64,000 nucleotides of DNA from positions 1 to 64,000 of the forward strand of contig CAJAKC010000045.1 of the NCBI GenBank assembly GCA_903940225.1. Direction: 5' to 3'. This stretch comes from an uncultured Microbacteriaceae bacterium. GTDB lineage: Bacteria > Actinomycetota > Actinomycetes > Actinomycetales > Microbacteriaceae. Both the position numbers and the translations under genes were made by a program. Each line of letters starts with the position of its first letter. Position 1 is the first letter of the stretch. Shown here in pieces: positions 1 to 8,394 of the stretch. The notes under the pieces were generated by a model. That model made no database searches. It had not been told where the DNA came from and saw only the letters and a list, made by a program, of their open reading frames with translations.

Positions 1-1
1 G

Positions 2-427
2 TCGGCTGAGTTTATTCTGGGGATTGCCCAGGAACTCGATGCCACCGAACTCGACGCGGGCCTCGTGACGGCAGTCACAAAGATGCTGGATGCCGGCACA
101 GATCCGCGTAGTGCAATTGAAAGCCAAACCGACGCTAACGGAGACGGCATTCCCGACGAAGGTTCGGCTCTCGATACCCCGGACGATTCTGCGGGTGATG
201 ACGAGGCCGATGATTCAGGCAGTGGTTCGGGGTCTAACTCGGGTAGCGGGTCCACCACCTCCGACGACAGCGAGGGCGACGCCGGAGATGAGTCTGGCGG
301 CGATTCCAACGAGGACGTCGATGAGCCCGGAAACGAATCGGAAGACGAATCGGAAGACGAATCCGAAGACGAGACGGACGAGTCCGACGAATCCGAAGAC
401 GAGGGCGAGGACGAGGACGACGACTAG
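2..427 (+). CDS. C-terminal part of an unrecognised protein with a long acidic, Ser/Gly-rich tail (cut by window edge)
   Basis: The frame is open from the first base, so the start lies outside the window. About 45 residues of ordinary sequence (SAEFILGIAQELDATEL...) are followed by DANGDGIPDE, a short Asp-rich stretch like a thrombospondin-type-3 or EF-hand calcium loop. The rest is almost only D, E, S and G. Near the end the protein repeats ESED three times, encoded by a 12-base unit at about 335-375. No membrane anchor or sorting signal is visible after the tail. The Asp-rich loop hints at calcium binding or a surface role, but an intracellular protein with an acidic tail is equally possible. 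I do not recognise the family. Confidence 0.6.
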   Translation, partial: SAEFILGIAQELDATELDAGLVTAVTKMLDAGTDPRSAIESQTDANGDGIPDEGSALDTPDDSAGDDEADDSGSGSGSNSGSGSTTSDDSEGDAGDESGGDSNEDVDEPGNESEDESEDESEDETDESDESEDEGEDEDDD

Positions 428-450
428 GTTCCCCAGGGGTGGGGTAAACA

Positions 451-481
451 CGCGCCCGGACCGGTTACCGGTCCGGGCGCG
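451..481. terminator. Perfect 15-bp inverted repeat between the acidic-tail gene and chorismate mutase
   Basis: Bases 451-465 and 467-481 are exact reverse complements around a single central base, and very GC-rich. The repeat lies 24 bases after the stop of the first gene and 20 bases before the next start. The following bases (tcactttgt) are only weakly T-rich. A terminator-type hairpin is likely; a dyad binding site is the alternative. Confidence 0.6.
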
Positions 482-501
482 TCACTTTGTAGGCTGACGG
501 T

Positions 502-801
502 ATGGACAAGGAAATCGCCGCGAAGCTCGGCGCACTGCGACAGAGCATCGACAACGTTGATGCCGCGCTGGTGCACATGCTCGCCGAACGTTTCCAGTTC
601 ACACAGCAAGTCGGTCGGCTGAAGGCTCAGGCGGGGCTTCCCGCGTCAGACAAGCAACGTGAGGCCGATCAGATCGCCCGGCTCCGTCGCCTCGCCGAAG
701 AGGCAAACCTTGATCCCGCGTTCGCTGAGGAGTTCCTGAACTTCATCGTCGCCGAAGTCATTCGGCACCACGAGAAACTCGCGGACGATAACGGAAAGTA
801 G
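502..801 (+). CDS. Chorismate mutase, AroQ class
   Basis: This 99-residue protein has the size and pattern of a monofunctional AroQ-class (all-helical) chorismate mutase, which converts chorismate to prephenate for Phe and Tyr synthesis. The active-site residues known from the E. coli AroQ domain can be placed two positions later: R13, R30, K41, D50, R53 and E54. The motif LPASDKQRE is typical of the family. No signal peptide is present, so it should be cytosolic. It stands alone, with a strong dyad just upstream and a convergent gene downstream. The ATG start sits directly before the conserved first helix. Confidence 0.9.
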   Translation: MDKEIAAKLGALRQSIDNVDAALVHMLAERFQFTQQVGRLKAQAGLPASDKQREADQIARLRRLAEEANLDPAFAEEFLNFIVAEVIRHHEKLADDNGK

Positions 802-833
802 ACCGTTTTTACGGTCAACCGTCTAATCCGTAG

Positions 834-1418
834 TTAGGCGTTCGGACGAGCCGCGTAGAGTTTCTCGGCCACCGCGATGCAATCATCGATCATGCGTTGT
901 TGACGTTTCACGGTGACGTACTTAGGTCCGGGCCACGCGGGAATGAACGACTTGTCGGGAGCGGTGATGCGCTGCATCCACGCGAACACACATTCCTCGG
1001 CGCCCGTGACATACAACTGCCACTGAACCTGACGTTGGTAGTGAATCGGCACCCAGTCGTATCGACCCCAGTCGCGGCCGGTGGTCTTGACCTCAACGAT
1101 GGTGCCGTGGTCGGCTGAGAGCCCGTCCGGAGTCGCCATCCGCCATTCGGCGTCCGCCGAGGCAATCAGCCAGTCGTTGCCTTCGATGTCGAAACGTTCC
1201 TGCAGAAGCTTGATGATGTGCGGTTCCTGGTCGCGACCGAACTTCATGTACCCGTTGTCGGCAATCGGCGTCGGGTCGGCCATCTGGGCGAGAATCTCGT
1301 TGAAGCCTTTCTCATCGAACGCTTTGGACACCATTGTTGCCGTCACTCCGTTGGCGCGCACGCGCAACCATTCCTCGTAATCGGCGCTGCGCACCAAGAA
1401 CCGTGACTGCTCAATCAT
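834..1418 (-). CDS. YqaJ / lambda-exonuclease-like nuclease
   Basis: The 194-residue protein matches the YqaJ viral recombinase fold of the PD-(D/E)XK superfamily. The catalytic pattern is visible: E65 in GRDQEPHI, D98 in ATPDGL, then E109-x-K111 in VEVKTT, and the family signature HYQRQVQWQLYVTG at 127-139. Such enzymes degrade one strand from duplex ends in phage-type recombination. I chose the ATG at 1418 because GAGGAG lies just upstream in the transcript; a longer frame reaching 1601 runs into purL and looks non-coding. No recombinase, SSB or phage gene is nearby, so this is an orphan in a core-gene setting, perhaps a fixed phage remnant or a repair nuclease. Confidence 0.8.
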   Translation of the reverse strand: MIEQSRFLVRSADYEEWLRVRANGVTATMVSKAFDEKGFNEILAQMADPTPIADNGYMKFGRDQEPHIIKLLQERFDIEGNDWLIASADAEWRMATPDGLSADHGTIVEVKTTGRDWGRYDWVPIHYQRQVQWQLYVTGAEECVFAWMQRITAPDKSFIPAWPGPKYVTVKRQQRMIDDCIAVAEKLYAARPNA

Positions 1419-1473
1419 TCGAACTCCTCTGTATGCGACACGATATCGCTCGGCAACCCCGTGTAATCGGCGA

Positions 1474-3774
1474 CTAGCCGCCGACGACAGCACCGAAGTG
1501 TGCCGGCAGGGTGCCGCGGTGAATTTGCGAAAGCTCGGTGATGGCGATGGTGAAAAGGCCTTGAACCTCGAGTGTGTTCGATGTCGAGTCGGTGACCCCA
1601 ACGCGCAGGACGGGAACGTTCCGCCCTTCGCAGAGTCCGCGAAACTTCACGTCGTCTTCGCGAGCGACCGAGACGATCACACGGGCCTGCGTTTCCGAGA
1701 ACAGCGCGGCAGTCGCGTCGAGCCCATCGCGCTCGAGAATTTCATCAATCCAAATGCGGGCACCAACACCAAAACGCAGCACTCCGTCGGTGATGGCACG
1801 CAGGAAACCACCCGTTCCCAGGTCGGTCGCACTGGTGACCAGCCCTTCGATTGCCGCCGCTGACAGCAGCCCAGCGACGTTCTTTTCGGCACCGAAGTCG
1901 ATGCGCGGGGGAACACCACCGAGGTGGTTGTGAACAGCACCGGCCCAGGCGGAGCCCCCCAGTTCGTCGTGTGTGACGCCCAGCAGGTAAAGGTTTTCGC
2001 CGTCGTCCTGCCACCCCGAGGGCAGGCGCCGCGCAACATTGTCGATCGACCCCAGGACGGCCACGACCGGAGTCGGGTGAATCGGAACGTCACCGGTCTG
2101 GTTGTAGAACGAGACGTTTCCGCCGGTGACGGGGATTCCCAGTTCGAGGCAACCGTCGGCGAGACCTTCGACGGCACGCGCAAACTGCCACATGACCTCG
2201 GGGTTCTCGGGGCTGCCAAAGTTCAGGCAGTCGGAAACCGCCATTGGCGTTGCGCCGCTGCTGGCGACGTTGCGGTAAGCCTCAACAAGTGCCAACTGGG
2301 CGCCGACATACGGGTCGAGTTGGCAGTAGCGCCCGTTTGCGTCGGTTGCGAGGGCGACGCCCAGGCCCGACTCCTCGTCGATTCGAATCATTCCGGCGCC
2401 ATCGGGGGTGTGCAGTGCGGTGTTTCCCATGACGTAGTAGTCGTACTGGTTGGTGATCCAGTCGGTGTCGGCTTCGTTCGGCGACCCAAGGATCGCGAGG
2501 AACTGCTGTTTCAGCTCGTCACCATCGGTGACGCGCGCGAACTTGGACGGCGAATCAGCCTGGAGTGCGTCGAGCCAGGTTGGGTATTCCATCGGGCGGT
2601 TGTAAACGGGACCATCAATCGCAACGGTGCGTGGGTCGACGTCGACGATTGTTTGACCCTTCCATTCGATTATGAGTCGGCCCGTATCGGTGACCTCACC
2701 GAGCACGCTCGCCTCGACGTCCCATTTGGCGGTGACGGCGCGGAAAGCATCGAGTTTGTCGGGGCGAACGATTGCCATCATGCGTTCCTGACTTTCCGAC
2801 ATGAGGATTTCCTCGGCCGTCAGCGTCGGGTCGCGCAGCAGCACGTTGTCGAGGGTGATGAACATTCCGCCATCACCGTTCGACGCGAGTTCGCTCGTCG
2901 CACACGAAATACCGGCTGCACCCAGGTCCTGGATTCCTTCGACGCAGTCGCCCGCAAAAAGCTCGAGACAGCACTCGATAAGCACCTTCTCGGCGAACGG
3001 ATCGCCAACCTGAACGGCCGGTCGCTTGGTCGGTCCTCCCTCGGCGAAAGTGTCGGACGCGAGGATCGATGCACCACCGATGCCGTCACCACCGGTGCGG
3101 GCACCGAACAACACGACGAGGTTACCAACGCCCTTGGCGTTGGCGAGGTGCAGGTCCTCGTGGCGCAGTGCGCCGACCGCGAGAGCGTTGACGAGTGGAT
3201 TCGCCTGATACACCGGGTCAAACCACGTCTCGCCACCGATGTTGGGCAGCCCCAAGCAGTTTCCGTAGAACGAAATTCCGCTGACAACGCCGTTGACGAC
3301 TCGGGCCGTGTCGGGGTGGTCGATCGCACCGAAACGCAGGGCGTCCATGACGGCAACCGGGCGTGCGCCCATCGAGATGATGTCGCGAACGATTCCGCCG
3401 ACCCCGGTCGCAGCCCCCTGGAAAGGCTCAATGTACGACGGGTGGTTGTGGCTTTCAATCTTGAACGTCACCGCCCAGCCCTCACCGATGTCGACGACAC
3501 CGGCGTTCTCGCCCATTCCCACCATCAGGTGCTTGGTCATTTCGGGAGACACCTTCTCACCGAATTGACGAAGATGAACCTTGGACGACTTGTACGAACA
3601 GTGTTCCGACCACATCACCGAATACATAGCCAATTCACCCGAGGTGGGGCGGCGACCGAGAATCGCGCGGATCTGGTCGTATTCGTCGGGCTTGAGGCCG
3701 AGCAGTTGGTAAGGCTGTTCCTTCTCAGGAGTCGCCGCAGCGTTCTCGACGGTGTCGGGAATGTGTTCGGTCAC
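1474..3774 (-). CDS. purL: Phosphoribosylformylglycinamidine synthase subunit PurL
   Basis: At 766 residues this is the small PurL used with separate PurS and PurQ. PurL converts FGAR, glutamine-derived ammonia and ATP to FGAM, step 4 of de novo purine synthesis. Recognisable parts are [15 protein letters not shown] near residue 60, the first AIRS-like half with [20 protein letters not shown], and the second half with [20 protein letters not shown] and [13 protein letters not shown]. The start is GTG at 3774, preceded by AGGAG; the ATG-less start is supported by the short 12-base gap to purQ. It is the last gene of the minus-strand purS-purQ-purL run. Confidence 0.97.
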   Translation of the reverse strand: MTEHIPDTVENAAATPEKEQPYQLLGLKPDEYDQIRAILGRRPTSGELAMYSVMWSEHCSYKSSKVHLRQFGEKVSPEMTKHLMVGMGENAGVVDIGEGWAVTFKIESHNHPSYIEPFQGAATGVGGIVRDIISMGARPVAVMDALRFGAIDHPDTARVVNGVVSGISFYGNCLGLPNIGGETWFDPVYQANPLVNALAVGALRHEDLHLANAKGVGNLVVLFGARTGGDGIGGASILASDTFAEGGPTKRPAVQVGDPFAEKVLIECCLELFAGDCVEGIQDLGAAGISCATSELASNGDGGMFITLDNVLLRDPTLTAEEILMSESQERMMAIVRPDKLDAFRAVTAKWDVEASVLGEVTDTGRLIIEWKGQTIVDVDPRTVAIDGPVYNRPMEYPTWLDALQADSPSKFARVTDGDELKQQFLAILGSPNEADTDWITNQYDYYVMGNTALHTPDGAGMIRIDEESGLGVALATDANGRYCQLDPYVGAQLALVEAYRNVASSGATPMAVSDCLNFGSPENPEVMWQFARAVEGLADGCLELGIPVTGGNVSFYNQTGDVPIHPTPVVAVLGSIDNVARRLPSGWQDDGENLYLLGVTHDELGGSAWAGAVHNHLGGVPPRIDFGAEKNVAGLLSAAAIEGLVTSATDLGTGGFLRAITDGVLRFGVGARIWIDEILERDGLDATAALFSETQARVIVSVAREDDVKFRGLCEGRNVPVLRVGVTDSTSNTLEVQGLFTIAITELSQIHRGTLPAHFGAVVGG

Positions 3775-3786
3775 GGGGGCTCCTGG

Positions 3787-4482
3787 TTACGAAAGGACGG
3801 TTGAGGCGAGGACCGATTGGAAAACAGCAAGTCCATCAACACCCGACTGCATGCGCTCGGCTGTATCGGGGCCGAATCCCGGTTCGACGGCGTGCTCGGG
3901 GTGAGGCATGAGCCCGACGACGTTCCCGCGCGCGTTTCGAAGCCCAGCAATGTCGTTCCGCGAACCGTTCGGGTTGACCTCGAGATAACGGAATGCGATG
4001 AGCCCATCGCCCTCCAACTGCTTGAGTGTCTCGTCGTCCGCGATGAAGCCACCCTCGCCGTTCTTCAGCGGGATGGTGATCTCTTGGCCGACCGTGTACT
4101 TGTTGGTCCACGCGGTGTCGATGTTCTCGACGCGGATTTTCTGGTCGCGGCGAATGAACGTCCCGTGGTCGTTGCGGATGAGCCCACCAGCCAGCAGGTG
4201 CGCCTCGACGAGGATCTGGAACCCGTTACAGATTCCCAGCACGGGCATGCCCTTGTTTGCCGCATCGATCACCTCGCTCATGATTGGTGAGTGAGCCGCG
4301 ATGGCGCCACAGCGCAGGTAGTCGCCGTACGAAAAACCGCCGGGAAGGACAATGGCGTCAACCCCGTGGAGGTCACGTTCACCGTGCCACAGCGCTACCG
4401 GTTCGCCGCCGCCGAGGGCTATTGCACGAAGTGCGTCTCGGTCGTCGAGCGAGCCGGGAAAAGTGATGACGCCAACGCGCAT
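3787..4482 (-). CDS. purQ: Phosphoribosylformylglycinamidine synthase glutaminase subunit PurQ
   Basis: PurQ is the class I glutamine amidotransferase that supplies ammonia to PurL. The nucleophile elbow GICNGFQ places the catalytic Cys at residue 85; the His and Glu of the triad are H194 and E196 in MPHPEH. Total length is 231 residues, typical of the stand-alone Gram-positive and actinobacterial subunit rather than the fused proteobacterial enzyme. The ATG start is three bases after the purS stop, indicating translational coupling. The reading frame is intact with no unusual insertions. Confidence 0.97.
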   Translation of the reverse strand: MRVGVITFPGSLDDRDALRAIALGGGEPVALWHGERDLHGVDAIVLPGGFSYGDYLRCGAIAAHSPIMSEVIDAANKGMPVLGICNGFQILVEAHLLAGGLIRNDHGTFIRRDQKIRVENIDTAWTNKYTVGQEITIPLKNGEGGFIADDETLKQLEGDGLIAFRYLEVNPNGSRNDIAGLRNARGNVVGLMPHPEHAVEPGFGPDTAERMQSGVDGLAVFQSVLASTVLS

Positions 4483-4485
4483 CGG

Positions 4486-4734
4486 TTAGTCCGCCGCGCG
4501 AATAGAGACGACGTCTTCGATGACCTCGTTCGACAGAACGTTCTTGGCAATCTCGCCAATGTGTTCCAAAAGCTTTGGGGTGACTTCCCCCTCGACGGTC
4601 AGTTCGAATCGTTTGCCGATGCGCACATCGGTGATCTCACCGTCGCCAAATCGCTGAAGGGCCCTGGCAGTTGCCTTTCCGGCGGGGTCCAGCAGAACCT
4701 CTTTCGGCATTACGTCAACGATCACTGTGGCCAC
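4486..4734 (-). CDS. purS: Phosphoribosylformylglycinamidine synthase subunit PurS
   Basis: This small 82-residue protein (MATVIVDVMPKEVLLDPAGKATARAL...) has the PurS hallmark VMPKxxLLDPxGxA and bridges PurL and PurQ in the three-part FGAM synthase. The start is GTG at 4734 with GAGGAG upstream in the transcript. It leads the purS-purQ-purL run and is separated by only 62 bases from the SGNH-hydrolase gene upstream, so the two may be cotranscribed. Confidence 0.95.
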   Translation of the reverse strand: MATVIVDVMPKEVLLDPAGKATARALQRFGDGEITDVRIGKRFELTVEGEVTPKLLEHIGEIAKNVLSNEVIEDVVSIRAAD

Positions 4735-4796
4735 GCGCGCTCCTCGAAATGTCTGCTCGGTAGCCCCAGTCTACAAGTCGAGGGTGCCTGGAATCC

Positions 4797-5414
4797 TTAG
4801 CGGCTCCGAGGTTGCAGCTCGCCCCGCGCCACGAATTGCTCGACGACGATTTTGCCCCACAGGTCGTATCCCGCCGGTCCGGGATGGAAACTGTCGCGGG
4901 CAAAAAAGTTTTCGGGATAGGGAATGGGCGGACGATTCATGGTGATGCGGTCCTCACGCATCAAGGCGGCTCGAGCCGTTCGTTCAATTCCCTGTGAGAT
5001 GCGGTACAGCGTCGACCGCAACGGTTCCGGCAGGCGTGTGAATCGGAAGAACGCCGGCAGGCTAGCCACGGCGATGAGGGCCTCGGGGTTCGCCTCCCGC
5101 AGAGCACGACAAATGGCGACGAGGTTGCGGGCGGCAACCCGCCTGTTTCGAATATTCATTGCATCGTTCGCGCCGAGCGAGACGTAGATGATGTCAGCGG
5201 GGTGCACCGTGGCCTCATCGAGAAAGTCGCGGATGAACTCGTCGGTGCGGTGGCCGTTCTTGCCGATGGCTCGCCAGGTCGCCCCTCGACCCGTCAGAAG
5301 GGAAGCGTGATGGGCGATGCGCGCGGGGAGCATCTCGTCCCGCGCGGTGACGCCACATCCCGCCGCAATCGAGTCACCGACGACGAGCACGCGAAGCGGG
5401 TTCTTGCCCGCCAC
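4797..5414 (-). CDS. SGNH/GDSL-type esterase or lipase family protein
   Basis: The 205-residue protein shows the SGNH hydrolase blocks: block I VVGDSIAAG with the catalytic Ser at residue 15, block II Gly in AIGKNGHRTDE, block III SLGANDAM with its Gly and Asn, and block V DSFHPGPAGY with the Asp/His pair. This indicates a serine esterase, with substrate unknown. There is no signal peptide, so a cytosolic role is expected. The GTG at 5414 follows GGGGAGGG. The gene sits inside the purine block between purC and purS, which may reflect only shared transcription. Confidence 0.85.
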   Translation of the reverse strand: MAGKNPLRVLVVGDSIAAGCGVTARDEMLPARIAHHASLLTGRGATWRAIGKNGHRTDEFIRDFLDEATVHPADIIYVSLGANDAMNIRNRRVAARNLVAICRALREANPEALIAVASLPAFFRFTRLPEPLRSTLYRISQGIERTARAALMREDRITMNRPPIPYPENFFARDSFHPGPAGYDLWGKIVVEQFVARGELQPRSR

Positions 5415-5592
5415 CGTGCCCTCCCCACGGGGTGGGTGCGTCGGGAAGTCGTGAGGTCGTCAGTTTCTTCTGAACACCGACCGCAATGGCGGGCAGAATC
5501 TCGATTCCGCTGGCGAGACGGGGAAAACGGAATTCCCACGTGAGCGGCCAACTCGACTCCGAGTCCGCTCCCTGGGTGAATCGACGGGGCAT
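5374..5592 (-). CDS. Possible small protein coupled to purC
   Basis: A 72-residue frame starts with ATG at 5592, 13 bases after the purC stop, with AAAGGA ideally placed before it. Codons in its first two-thirds have the G/C-rich third positions of the neighbouring genes (for example GAG ATT CTG CCC GCC ATT GCG GTC). The last 41 bases overlap the start of the SGNH gene in another frame. The protein (MPRRFTQGADSESSWPLTW...) has no recognisable domain. The spacing and ribosome site favour a real gene filling an otherwise empty 190-base gap; the basic, Gly-rich end argues for caution. Confidence 0.4.
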   Translation of the reverse strand: MPRRFTQGADSESSWPLTWEFRFPRLASGIEILPAIAVGVQKKLTTSRLPDAPTPWGGHGGGQEPASRARRR

Positions 5593-5605
5593 GGTTATTC
5601 CTTTG

Positions 5606-6466
5606 TCATGAGGTGAGTCGGGAAATCAGTTCCCGGTATCGCGCGGCGGTCTCGTCAACGATGTCGTCGGGCAGGCGGGGCGGCTTTCCCGTCTTGTCCC
5701 AATTCGCGCTCAGCCAGTTGCGCACACCCTGCTTGTCGAACGAGTCGAGCCGGTTCGGACCGCCAGCCGAGTAGGTTTCCACATCCCAATAGCGCGACGA
5801 GTCGCTCGTGAGCACTTCATCGCACAGGGTCAGAGTGCCCGTCCCGCGATTCCGCCCGAATTCAAACTTGGTGTCAGCGAGGATGAGTCCGCGTGACTCG
5901 GCAATCTCAGTTGCGCGCCGGAAGATCGCCAGGCTGGTGTCCCGCAATTCATGGGCTGTTTCTTTCCCAACCAGCGCAACGGTTCGATCGAACGAAATGT
6001 TCTCGTCATGCGCGCCCACCGGCGCTTTGTGTGCGGGGGTGAACAGCGGCTCGGGCAGACGATCGCCGTTCGACAAACCGGAGGGTAGTTCGATGCCGCA
6101 GACGGTACCCGACTCCTGATATTCCGCCCACCCGCTTCCGGCCAGGTAGCCGCGCACGACACATTCCACGGGAATCATGTCCAGTGTTCGGACGAGCATT
6201 GCGCGATCGGACACCTCGGCGGGGGCAATTCCCGTCATGAGGTGGTTGGGGAATTCGGCCAGTTTCCAGAACCACCAGCGTGAAAGTTTTGTCAGCAATG
6301 CGCCTTTCCCCGGGATGTCCGGTTCAAGAATGTGATCGAAAGCGGAAATGCGGTCGCTCGTGACGATCAGCATGATCGGTGAATCAACCAGACTTGATTC
6401 GGCCTCGGGGATGTACAGGTCGCGAACTTTTCCCGAATAGGTGTGACGCCAACCCGCGAAACTCAT
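5606..6466 (-). CDS. purC: Phosphoribosylaminoimidazole-succinocarboxamide synthase (SAICAR synthase)
   Basis: PurC joins CAIR with aspartate using ATP to form SAICAR. The 286-residue protein has the N-terminal nucleotide-binding SGKVRDLY motif (residues 11-18), the IPGKGALLTKLSRWWF segment and VECVVRGYLAGSGW. Length fits the longer, roughly 290-residue form found in actinobacteria and yeast rather than the roughly 240-residue E. coli form. Its ATG overlaps the purD stop by four bases (ATGA), so purD and purC are translationally coupled. Confidence 0.97.
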   Translation of the reverse strand: MSFAGWRHTYSGKVRDLYIPEAESSLVDSPIMLIVTSDRISAFDHILEPDIPGKGALLTKLSRWWFWKLAEFPNHLMTGIAPAEVSDRAMLVRTLDMIPVECVVRGYLAGSGWAEYQESGTVCGIELPSGLSNGDRLPEPLFTPAHKAPVGAHDENISFDRTVALVGKETAHELRDTSLAIFRRATEIAESRGLILADTKFEFGRNRGTGTLTLCDEVLTSDSSRYWDVETYSAGGPNRLDSFDKQGVRNWLSANWDKTGKPPRLPDDIVDETAARYRELISRLTS

Positions 6467-7713
6467 CGGTCGGCGCTTTCGGCGATGTCATTTCGGTAGT
6501 GCGCACCGTCGAGTGAGATGAGTCCCAGAGCGGAATAGGCACGCTCGCGAGCTTCGGTGAAGTTGGCGCCGCTCGCGATGACGGAGAGCACGCGGCCACC
6601 GGTCGAGACAAATCCACCGTCGGACACGGCCGTCGCGCCATGAACGATTGAAACACCATCGAGCGCGAGAGCATCGCTCAGCCCGCTGATGGCCCGTCCG
6701 GTTTCGGGTGATTCGGGGTACCCCTCGGATGCGAGCACGACGGTCACCGCAACATCGCTGCTGAATTGCGGTGCGGGAACCGCCGCCAACCGACCGGTTG
6801 CGGTGGCCAGTAACAGGTTCGCAAGAGAAGAATCGAGTCGTTCAAGAACCACTTGAGTTTCAGGGTCTCCGAATCGCACGTTGAATTCGATGACTCGAAT
6901 TCCGTCGTTGGTAAGAATGAGTCCGCAATAGAGCAAACCGACAAACGGCATTCCTCGACGCGACATTTCTCGAATGGTCGGCTGGGCAACGGTCTCCACG
7001 ATTTCGTCCACAAACCCTGTGGGCAACCACGGCAGGGGCGAGTACGCGCCCATCCCACCGGTGTTCGGGCCTTTGTCACCGTCAAATACGCGCTTGTAAT
7101 CCTGAGCGGGGGACAACGCAACGACGGCATCCCCGTCACAGAGGACGAACAGCGAAACCTCGCGACCTTCGAGGAATTCCTCGATGAGCACCGGACCCTG
7201 GTGAATGTAGAACTCGGCGTGGTCGCGGGCGGCAGCGCGGTCACTAGTGACGAGGACCCCCTTACCCGCAGCGAGCCCGTCCGCCTTGACAACATAGGGG
7301 GAACCGAATTCGTCGAGCGCCGCATCAACGTCGGACATGGTCGAAACGGTGCGTGCGCGTCCCGTCGGAACTCCGGCCGCCTCCATCACCTCTTTTGCAA
7401 AGTCCTTGGACCCTTCCAGGGCGGCTGCCGCTTTGCTGGGACCGAAAACAGGGACACCCGCCTTACGCAGGACATCGGTGACACCCGCAACTAGCGGAGC
7501 CTCGGGCCCAATGATTACTAGGTCGAGGTTTTGTTCCACGGCGTACTCGGCGACAACAACCCCATCCGTCGGATCCATCGCGACGACGTCAACAACCTGT
7601 GCGATTCCCGCGTTGCCCGGTGCGGCGATTATCTCGTGTGCCGTCGAGTCGCGGAGCAGACAATTCACGATCGCATGCTCGCGAGCGCCCGAGCCGAGGA
7701 CGAGAATCTTCAC
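6463..7713 (-). CDS. purD: Phosphoribosylamine-glycine ligase (GAR synthetase)
   Basis: PurD is an ATP-grasp ligase joining phosphoribosylamine and glycine. The 416-residue protein begins with VLGSGAREHAI (residues 5-15) and contains VKADGLAAGKGV, the glycine-rich GPNTGGMGAYSP loop and the metal-binding FNVRFGDPETQ segment. All ATP-grasp subdomains appear present. The start is GTG at 7713; the ribosome site is weak (GAGGGT very close to the GTG). It opens the minus-strand purD-purC run and is divergent from the SCP2-like gene, so a promoter should lie in 7714-7751. Confidence 0.97.
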   Translation of the reverse strand: MKILVLGSGAREHAIVNCLLRDSTAHEIIAAPGNAGIAQVVDVVAMDPTDGVVVAEYAVEQNLDLVIIGPEAPLVAGVTDVLRKAGVPVFGPSKAAAALEGSKDFAKEVMEAAGVPTGRARTVSTMSDVDAALDEFGSPYVVKADGLAAGKGVLVTSDRAAARDHAEFYIHQGPVLIEEFLEGREVSLFVLCDGDAVVALSPAQDYKRVFDGDKGPNTGGMGAYSPLPWLPTGFVDEIVETVAQPTIREMSRRGMPFVGLLYCGLILTNDGIRVIEFNVRFGDPETQVVLERLDSSLANLLLATATGRLAAVPAPQFSSDVAVTVVLASEGYPESPETGRAISGLSDALALDGVSIVHGATAVSDGGFVSTGGRVLSVIASGANFTEARERAYSALGLISLDGAHYRNDIAESADR

Positions 7714-7751
7714 ACCCTCAGACTACCCGCCGCCCTGTTAGCGTGGGGGGC

Positions 7752-8117
7752 GTGCCTCTGCCTCGAATCCCCAATTCCGACGGCCGCACAGCCGTTCGGG
7801 CGGTCGAGGCTGGCGGCGCGGACCGAACCAGCACGGCGCTCGCGGTCAGGTGGATTCTGCAGGAACTGTCGAGGTTAGCCCCCGGCAAATCGGTCGAGGT
7901 CCGGGTCCCTCCGTTTGGTGCTGTTCAAATTGTCGACGGCCCTGGACACACACGCGGAACGCCGCCCAACGTCATCGAACTCGACGCGGCGACACTCGTT
8001 TCTCTCGCGATGGGGACGGAATCGTGGGAGTCTGCGGTCGCACGCGGTGCGGTCATCGCCTCGGGCACCAGGGCGACTCTTGGCGGATGGATTCCAATCC
8101 CGGGGCTGTCAGAATAG
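7752..8117 (+). CDS. Bacterial SCP2-like sterol-carrier family protein
   Basis: This 121-residue protein contains the conserved segments ELSRLAPGKSVEVRVPPFGAV and GPGHTRGTPPNVIELDAATL of the small actinobacterial sterol-carrier-like family that is usually found beside purF or purD. The fold is expected to be a hydrophobic-ligand-binding SCP2 domain, but the physiological ligand is not established. I chose GTG at 7752 because conserved sequence (PLPRIPNSDGRTAVRAV) begins right there; the upstream part of the frame overlaps purD and looks non-coding. The neighbour on the same strand starts four bases after its stop. Confidence 0.8.
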   Translation: MPLPRIPNSDGRTAVRAVEAGGADRTSTALAVRWILQELSRLAPGKSVEVRVPPFGAVQIVDGPGHTRGTPPNVIELDAATLVSLAMGTESWESAVARGAVIASGTRATLGGWIPIPGLSE

Positions 8118-8121
8118 ACGC

Positions 8122-8394
8122 ATGGCCAAACAGAAAGTAACCGTTCGCCGGGCTCCCAAATTGGTCGCATTCGTCGCGACGGGTTTCCTGTTCGGCGTAG
8201 TGGTCGCGGCCATTGTCAGTTTTGGGATGCCCACCGACCCGGCCGTCGGCGCCGGTGCCACCTTTGGGTTCTTCGCCATCATGTTTTCGCTCGTTGGGAT
8301 GGGCGCGGGGGCGATCGTAGGTCTGATTCTCGACCGTTCAACACGGACACACACGGCGACGGCTGAGGTCACGAAGACCGCGTCCAAGCCTTAG
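8122..8394 (+). CDS. Small two-segment membrane protein
   Basis: The 90-residue protein starts at ATG 8122 (MAKQKVTVRRAPKLVAF). It has two strongly hydrophobic stretches at about residues 13-35 and 45-72, the second rich in Gly and Ala, then a polar Thr/Ser-rich tail. Similar small proteins sit beside purF in many actinobacteria and are often labelled potassium transporter Trk without experimental basis. It probably forms an operon with the SCP2-like gene. Its stop overlaps the purF stop on the opposite strand by four bases. Confidence 0.7.
   Translation: MAKQKVTVRRAPKLVAFVATGFLFGVVVAAIVSFGMPTDPAVGAGATFGFFAIMFSLVGMGAGAIVGLILDRSTRTHTATAEVTKTASKP

Noticed and set aside
1924-3804. A 626-codon plus-strand open frame opposite purL
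   Set aside because: It is the mirror frame of purL, a common effect of high-GC codon use. Its translation has no domain or ribosome site. The same holds for long antisense frames at 8532-9824, 26681-28195, 29351-30514 and 53628-55265.
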